64,000 bases of DNA from positions 7,771,626 to 7,835,625 of the forward strand of contig NC_049995.1 in the NCBI RefSeq assembly GCF_000003815.2, read 5' to 3'. The notes under the pieces are model-generated. The model searched no databases, was not told the DNA's origin, and worked only from the letters and a program-made list of their open reading frames with translations. The DNA comes from Branchiostoma floridae (taxonomy: Eukaryota > Chordata > Leptocardii > Amphioxiformes > Branchiostomatidae). The number at the start of each line of letters is the position of its first letter. Within the stretch, counting starts at the first letter, position 1. The position numbers and the translations under genes are program-made. Shown piece by piece: positions 57,101 to 64,000 of this stretch.

Positions 57101-57897
57101 TAATCGTTTTTAGATTTTAACAAGACCTACCTACATACCGAATATTATTACAATCCATCCAGGCGTTATCATGGTCTTCTACAGACATAGAAACAAACAT
57201 ACACACATACACACGCTACCCAAAATATAACCTTCTCGGCGAAGGTAACAAATGGTAACAATGGTAATTTGTCAAACGTGAAGGCTCCTGAGACGTTTAC
57301 AGCACTTGGCGTTATTTCGGTTTTCGTGACAATAATCATCAGGTGTATTTTGCCAGCCAGTAGGTTACATTATGAGTAATGAGGCTGTTTAACGTGATCG
57401 AGGCACCTCCTCGAGCACGGGACCCCGTTTACGTCCCTCCCGGAAGACGATTTTCGTGGAAAGCTTCGTGAGGCTACAGCAATCCGGTCGTCGTTGGTTG
57501 GTCCCCCCCCCCCCTCTCCAAGAACTGACCGGACAGTCGCGTTGCTTAACTTCTGAGATCGACGGATCGGGTGTACCAACGCGCCACGCGGCCCGACGGT
57601 AATGGCGCCTGCAAAATGGCGGAATGTTGACAGTCGGGAGCCCTCATCTTTGAGATATTACTCAGAATTCCTGTCGCATGCGCATGCGTAGTCGAATCTG
57701 CGAAAGACCTTTTACAACAGGATGAATATGATGAATGATATGTTTCTCACCTTTCCCCGGTTGATGGGAAGCTTGCCGTGTATCCTGCCGTACCGGTACG
57801 TGAGATAGGCGGCCTTGATCTTGTCTTCATCCACGTACACACTGCCCGGCACGGGAGCGCCGTCTGCCATGCGGGACTTCCCCCACACCTTCCCCAT
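42184..57897 (-). CDS. Roc-COR GTPase with a multi-pass membrane module inside the GTPase domain and a C-terminal death domain
   Basis: Exons (minus): 57751-57897, 55526-56328, 43793-45650, 43091-43290 and 42184-42306. The Roc domain starts with a P-loop, LFLGDARQGKTSLKKRL, at an exon start, then a threonine-containing switch-I-like EKTEG. About 300 residues of hydrophobic segments follow, perhaps ten spans by eye (DVLFFCFLPLVEFIAVFL, ALISLIVFMACVTDL, CFALVCIPLAASLGF, YLSLFIVIIALSTF and others). Then come the G3 motif LMDFAGDEEYY and G4 VGTHRD. COR-type sequence follows (PIRWLKFLEVM, YVVLDPQLLVDAMAKI), then a death domain across the last two exons (LALLLDPPRVLGNDWKGLAD, LELLGRLDAVAVM). Known Roc-COR proteins signal in autophagy or cell death, and DAPK1 has a similar Roc-COR-DD end; the embedded membrane part is unlike any I know. 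The second coding exon is split by a 9.87-kb transposon; the two sides join in frame (1043 codons in all). Met at 57897 is provisional: an AG acceptor just upstream permits earlier exons. Confidence 0.85.
42580..42850 (-). repeat. Inverted fragment of the ATTTGCATAATTAATGAG repeat
   Basis: TTCCTCATTGATTATGCAAA and GACCCGCCAGGGACCCGCCA (a short tandem) belong to the reverse orientation of the repeat at 31970-33300. It lies in the last intron of the Roc-COR gene. Confidence 0.55.
43235..43755. repeat. About 130-bp tandem array containing the death-domain exon acceptor
   Basis: Units start with GAGCTGCTG at 43235 (genuine exon), 43372, 43502, 43632 and a truncated one at 43749 (spacing 137, 130, 130, 117). 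Each carries 40-55 bp resembling the exon 5' end (GGGAGTACTGCAGCTGGGTC, CTGCGGCTCA), the acceptor region, and an intron part with TTACGCAAAT and TATTTACAT. Outer copies carry substitutions and deletions in the coding part. Confidence 0.88.
46684..47283. repeat. 72-bp tandem array, about 8 copies
   Basis: Near-identical units beginning TATCCGGACAATATCTTGAA and ending GGGATAGGTCCA. The 72-bp length is a multiple of three, so both strands show spurious 24-residue repeat frames. It belongs to the left subterminal region of the CACTG element and repeats its TCCGGAC word once per unit. Confidence 0.95.
47284..48910 (+). other. Exon-like open segments inside the CACTG element (possible captured gene fragments)
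   Basis: 47345-47506 is open (APTGAVVADNSLHRATAF, VYNFETG) and ends at GTAAGT. 47929-47980 follows CTTTCAG and reads AGTPRVIPGLFTNCPFHS then stop. 48541-48604 follows CCATTCCAG and reads AAEPLFPNRLSCHADDRG, ending at GTAACA. 48624-48905 is a cysteine-containing frame (VSCQNCFYSEDGRCLDYAME, ETCRRYCGVLPEHLP). The first three join in compatible phase; the last does not join them simply. No family recognised. They could be pieces of a gene captured by the element. Confidence 0.35.
48193..48370 (+). repeat. LINE 3' end remnant
   Basis: TACAATTGTACCATGTACAA followed by TGTCGTGCAATAAAGTTCAT and TCATTCATT is the typical 3' terminus of a non-LTR retrotransposon; a similar terminus is at 54125-54165. 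Confidence 0.5.
49078..49172. repeat. About 95-bp block duplicated at 53628-53727
   Basis: GATATCACAATGGAATGAAC, TCTCGCGAGATCTCCACTCG and CCCCTCTATTCACAAGTGAA are shared almost perfectly with 53628-53727 in the same orientation, inside the CACTG element. The block contains the palindrome CTCGCGAG. Confidence 0.9.
49173..50328. other. Interior of the CACTG element, no gene recognised
   Basis: Short frame 49752-49817 (MEQNNTELITEGLEEHLTFL plus P and stop) follows an AG; nothing else resembles a protein. No repeat array. Confidence 0.35.
50329..50723. repeat. 62-bp tandem array, six-plus copies, cut by the assembly gap
   Basis: CAGCTCCTGTCAGGCTGA words start at 50331 and 50393 (variants), then 50455, 50517, 50579, 50641 and 50703: a constant 62-bp period. 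Each unit ends with TTCTCTCCTCCCCAG, which looks like a polypyrimidine tract and acceptor on the plus strand. Confidence 0.93.
50724..50933. other. Assembly gap, 210 N
   Basis: Undetermined bases between two different tandem arrays, so the true length is uncertain. Confidence 0.99.
50934..52400. repeat. 59-64-bp minisatellite with 124-bp higher-order structure
   Basis: About 24 units of GGACAGCGGCACCGTCGGAC then GGT..TGGTACAGTA and TTGTATTTGCTGT. From 50989 to about 51670, units alternate 59-60 and 64 bp as nearly identical dimers (starts 51112, 51236, 51360). To the right the array becomes monomeric and degenerate. The core ACCGTCGGACGGT can form a hairpin. Long frames are open on both strands and cross the gap, so they are unlikely to be genes. 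Confidence 0.93.
52401..53900. other. Interior of the CACTG element, no gene recognised
   Basis: A 162-codon plus-strand frame (52684-53172) contains one possible membrane segment (ASIVVIAFSAAGILFLYT), but no family is recognisable and no splice context supports it. The duplicate block at 53628-53727 (see 49078) and CCCAGTCCTTAACTCTCCAC at 53571 (repeated at 54388) are inside. Confidence 0.35.
53905..54180 (+). mobile_element. LINE C-terminal fragment
   Basis: 53930-54050 encodes QLVVPKPKRETFRRS and IAYRGPNVWNSLPPDTK, the usual end of CR1/L2/Jockey-like polyproteins, then TGTACAATTGTCGGGCAATA and AAGTTC at the 3' end. Confidence 0.7.
54850..55525. repeat. Right subterminal region of the CACTG element with about 120-bp repeats
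   Basis: Three copies (near 55048, 55168 and 55288) of GAAATATTCGGAACGTG, TCTCCAAAGAGTCC, ACGTTCCATTACTGGAAATC and CCGGATATGAG. ATCCGGAT and TCCGGAC words occur about a dozen times. Confidence 0.85.
56400..57240 (-). repeat. Inverted copy of the ATTTGCATAATTAATGAG repeat
   Basis: AATTATGCAAATTAGGT-type words recur near 56430, 56545, 56670 and 56790, followed by AAGCCGCTAGGGGGTCCAAA and the ACACACATACACACGCTACC end. This is the reverse orientation of 31970-33300. It fills the first visible intron of the Roc-COR gene. Confidence 0.65.
57385..57600 (-). repeat. 5S rRNA-derived SINE
   Basis: On the minus strand the head at 57598-57475 reads TACACCCGATCCGTCGATCT then CAGAAGTTAAGCAACG, GTCCGGTCAGTTCTTGGAGA and ATTGCTGTAGCC, which tracks 5S rRNA including its A-box region. 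The body TTCCGGGAGGGACGTAAACG then GGTCCCGTGCTCGAGGAGG is shared with the tRNA-headed SINE at 35150-35335. A 12-C run lies in the head. Confidence 0.75.
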
Positions 57898-60812
57898 GAC
57901 TGACAGCAGGGCTGGATATGTACAATGTGTATGTTACTAAGGGCAACAAGCTTGTGGTACAAAAAGTAGTGTTCTTCTGTAGTTCTGTTACTGACGAGAA
58001 AGAGAACTACTGTATTCTACTTATAGAAGTAAATGGTCCAGAAATCATAACATTAAACAAGAGTTAGTTGACCATGCAATATCTAGTCCCTTTTTTAAAC
58101 TGGTAGGTAGTGTCCGCACCAAGACTAATGATTACATTTTGGGCCCCCTTGTAAGTCTTCTCAAAAGCTCTCAAAATTTTATGGAGGTATGAGGTTGTCA
58201 AACTCTACTTGATAAGAGTTTGAGTGACTTTATTAAATAACATATGAAATAAAATGTAATCAGTAACAATCTTTCGTCTTCAGATATCATTCTACATGCC
58301 AAACCTGATTTGTTTGGCGAAGGTATGTGTTTGTGGAACTCTAGTTGTATTTGCTAGGTATCATCCAAAGGTACTAGGTCCTTAAATTTGTCTGATAACA
58401 AATTTCCAGTTAAACAAACACTCTTATTTGTGCATGGTATATCCCACGGCCAGGCTAACACTGCCAGAACACAAGGCAAGTGTAACCTGACCCTATAGCT
58501 AGCTATCCCTTATCAGCAACGCAACCTATAACTCACCAAGCAGATGTTAGTGGGGGAAGATTGTCACCAAACTGCCCCTGCATGTTCCTACGGCGGTTAC
58601 CCTTGGTCGTGCTTGATTGTTACTCTACGGATTAAAATCAGTGTTACCTCTTCACGCGGTTTACATAAAGTCCAGTATTGGTGCCTTAGATAATGAGAAA
58701 TCATTTATTCATGAATTTCCGCTTCCCATTCACTAAGGGGAACTGCAAGCGGCACATTATGCAGAGTCAGGTAGCTCACGTGATGGTATAGTTAACGCGT
58801 GACTTGTATTAGTTACGACATGAAACGAGATGTAGATATTTCAGATCCTAAAATTGGTAATATATTTTATGATCTTTTATGGTTGTCAGGGGTTCTGCTC
58901 ACAGGGTAAGGGGGTACATGGTCAGCGCATGGGACCACAGCGCACTTGTTCTCCTTTTTAAGCAAAAATGGCAATAAAAACATGATTCAAATAGCGACGA
59001 TTGTCTCTACAGTGATACTAAATGTGAGTATAAGACAGACCAGTATTAGGAAAGAATGGACTAGATGCAGCATTTTTTGCTGGATTTTTTTTCGCCCTCG
59101 CGCATTAGTCTTGGGTTACCAGAGGATGTCATCCATAAAATTAAGCATGTCCTTAACACCATCTGAACGGCCACGGAACAGCATACAGACATTTCCCAGA
59201 ACAATCTAAAAAGTCAACATGGACGATTGACATAGCTGGGTACGTCTAAATTTGACTACTAGTAGTAATAAGTGAATATACTACAGATCTCACAACCTTA
59301 TAAAAGTATAATACAGTGAAAAAAAAAGTTTTCAAAAAAATGCCATACTATCTACTCATAACAACTAATGGAGGTGCAGTTCTTTTAACGTAAAACTGGT
59401 CAAACGTCAGCCTGGAGAAGCAATATGCAAACTGAAAACTCAGCTGAACAAAGACACATCTGTGGTCATCTGACAAGTCGACACACAGGATCAACATGTA
59501 GGTACCTGTTAACGTGGGTAAAGACCGGCATTCCACAAGGAAGCAAGTCAACATACAGTTCCGCAAGTCGAGTGTACATGTCAACGTATGACGTTACATA
59601 ACGACGAAACATCAACTTCAGACAACTAGAACAATGATACAGCTGTCATACAAATCAACACACAAGATAAACATCATACCTATGCTAGCACGCAGCTTAC
59701 ACTACATCGGGCTGCTACGTCGAGAGTAGAGACCGCCTCCACCCGGAAGTTTCCGACGATCAAAAGCAAAAGAGGAACAATATGTCTGACCTTCGTGATA
59801 CGTCATGCACATTCGTATTCAACAAGAGTTCGGAGACGTAGACCTTATCCCTCAATGAAATATTCATATATTGTGTAAATTTCCTTATATTCCACTCCAC
59901 CATACCGTAGGTATGGGAGTGAAACATATTGTATATTTCGCTCCAACATACCGTATGTATGTGAGAGTGAAATATGGTGCATATTTCAATCCACCATACT
60001 GCAAGCATGGGAGTAAAATGTATTCTTTTCACAGGTTTGCGACAGCAAAGTTTGTATTGTTTTAATCGGCATCCATGGGTGACGCCATGTTGGCTCTGAC
60101 GTCAACGAAGGCCATCTTATTTTTTGGTGGGGATGGCGTCAACAGCGTGTTGTTGTTGCCTCGTCGAAAGGAAATGGACGGCAGCAATGAAGTGTTAGCC
60201 TGGTGTATGATATGACAGTGTATTGAGGTGTGATGGATATGTTGATTTTAATGTGGAATTAAAAAATGAAATTTAAGTTATATGGTGATGGTGTTGCTTG
60301 GATGGTGCCCTCAAAATATAGATGAACTACTCAGCGTGATTTTGATGACATGCATACATCAGTGTTTTTTGGCCGTGGAGATGATTTTGACGCATTTTCT
60401 ATATCTAGATTTTGAGAATTTTTGCAGTATACTCCATATTCCATCCTGTAAAATGTAGATATTTTTGGTAAAAGTGCTCGTGTCTTTTAGTCCCGAGCAG
60501 GATGAATCATGCTTACCATTTACAACTGTAGGGTAAGACGTAAAAGTTTTTGGTGTTGTAATCTGCAAAAGTAACTCAATTATTTAGTGTTTGAAAAGTT
60601 GAGACTATAAAAAAACACGCGTTTGTCAAGGAAAAGACAGACTCAAGCTTGTTTGCTTACCAATTTTATTGAATAACTGACACTCGACGTAGCTGCTCAA
60701 TAGCTGGTGATTGGTCAGGAAAAGAAGCTAGGCAACCAATCAGCTAGACGACGCCTTATAAAGCTTCGTGAAGGAGGTTGAGATTCAACCAATGAGAGAA
60801 CAGCAGACGATT
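57898..60812. other. Upstream of the Roc-COR gene, downstream of protease 2; no gene recognised
   Basis: No exon with recognisable protein content. Repeats include the element end GGCGAAGGTATGTGTTTGTG near 58315, GAGGATGTCATCCATAAAA near 59125 and a TTTGCGACAGCAAAG element at 60030-60200. A 5' untranslated exon of the Roc-COR gene could lie here, but I cannot point to it. Confidence 0.35.
59885..60020. repeat. Three tandem hairpin units (CCACCATACCGTAGGTATGG)
   Basis: Units of about 55 bp near 59893, 59940 and 59988, each with CCATAC or ACATAC opposite GTATGGGAG or GTATGTGAG, plus TGAAATAT- or AAATGTAT-type ends. Confidence 0.75.
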
Positions 60813-63654
<2,842 letters not shown>

Positions 63655-63682
63655 CTGGAAAAATACCAGTTATCGTTTATGA

Positions 63683-64000
63683 ACGAATGAATGAATAAAG
63701 ACCTTTATTGTACACTTTTACCCAAACGAGCTAAGTACAGGTCACTTCAAAGGCAAAGCATACAATCATATAAAAATAATACTTCGGCTTCTTTTCACTT
63801 CTTGGTAATGGTGAAAATGTATATATACATACGTAGGACTGCATGGATTTAGCTATAATCGGTTTGTTAAAACGCATGAGGAATATAGATTTGTTAGTGC
63901 TACTCATATGTCTAAGGCGAGGAACTATAATTTCAAGCGAAGTGATATCAAGAACGGAAATTGATATAATGATCTTTATTTGCATGTTCCTGCCCATGTG
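63683..64000 (-). mobile_element. LINE 3' end, minus orientation, running off the window
   Basis: On the minus strand the sequence ends ACAATAAAGGTCTTTATTCA then TTCATTC, the simple-repeat tail typical of amphioxus-type CR1-like LINEs. The preceding open frame (63731-63997) is compatible with a degraded polyprotein end but is not diagnostic. Confidence 0.5.

Noticed and set aside
57385-57600. Functional 5S rRNA gene
   Set aside because: Similarity is partial with indels and a long C run, and it is fused to a SINE body; it is a 5S-derived retroposon.

Overview
The window is eukaryotic genomic DNA with spliced genes, canonical GT-AG introns, SINEs, LINEs and many short inverted-repeat transposons. 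Gene content fits an invertebrate deuterostome, most likely a lancelet (Branchiostoma): peroxisomal acyl-CoA oxidase, ZNF706, a sialin-type SLC17 transporter, chymotrypsin-like proteases and a Roc-COR protein with a death domain. The species call is inference; the gene calls rest on translated exons. There are two assembly gaps (18268-18367 and 50724-50933).

Layout. 1-6560 (-): first six coding exons of an ACOX1-type acyl-CoA oxidase, running off the left edge. 8926-10355 (-): complete two-exon ZNF706 (76 aa), with a minisatellite directly downstream. 13437-14142 and 16010-16645 (-): a tandem pair of two-exon genes for 120-residue proteins I do not recognise. 18800-29912 (-): complete 12-exon SLC17/sialin-like transporter (516 aa); one intron holds a 67-bp tandem array made from its own splice acceptor, split by a 1.6-kb hAT-like transposon. 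30.2-36.9 kb: no host gene, only transposons and repeats. 37031-40954 (+): seven-exon chymotrypsin-like protease (265 codons) with one in-frame TAG. 42184-57897 (-): a Roc-COR-death-domain gene. 60813-63654 (-): the last four exons of a second chymotrypsin-like protease, with the 5' end beyond the window.

The most notable locus is 42-58 kb. The P-loop of the Roc GTPase domain and its DxxG/THRD motifs are separated by about 300 residues of strongly hydrophobic, polytopic-membrane-type sequence. The coding exon for that membrane module is interrupted by a 9871-bp element with 29-bp inverted termini starting CACTG and a 3-bp target duplication. Removing the element and one duplication copy restores a continuous reading frame of 1043 codons. 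So this is either an insertion allele that breaks the gene or a new transposon-derived intron.

A recurring theme is tandem repeats at 3' splice sites: SLC17 exon 4 (67-bp units), SLC17 exon 6 (11-bp units) and the death-domain exon (about 130-bp units). Nearly all space between exons that can be assigned is transposon or repeat sequence.
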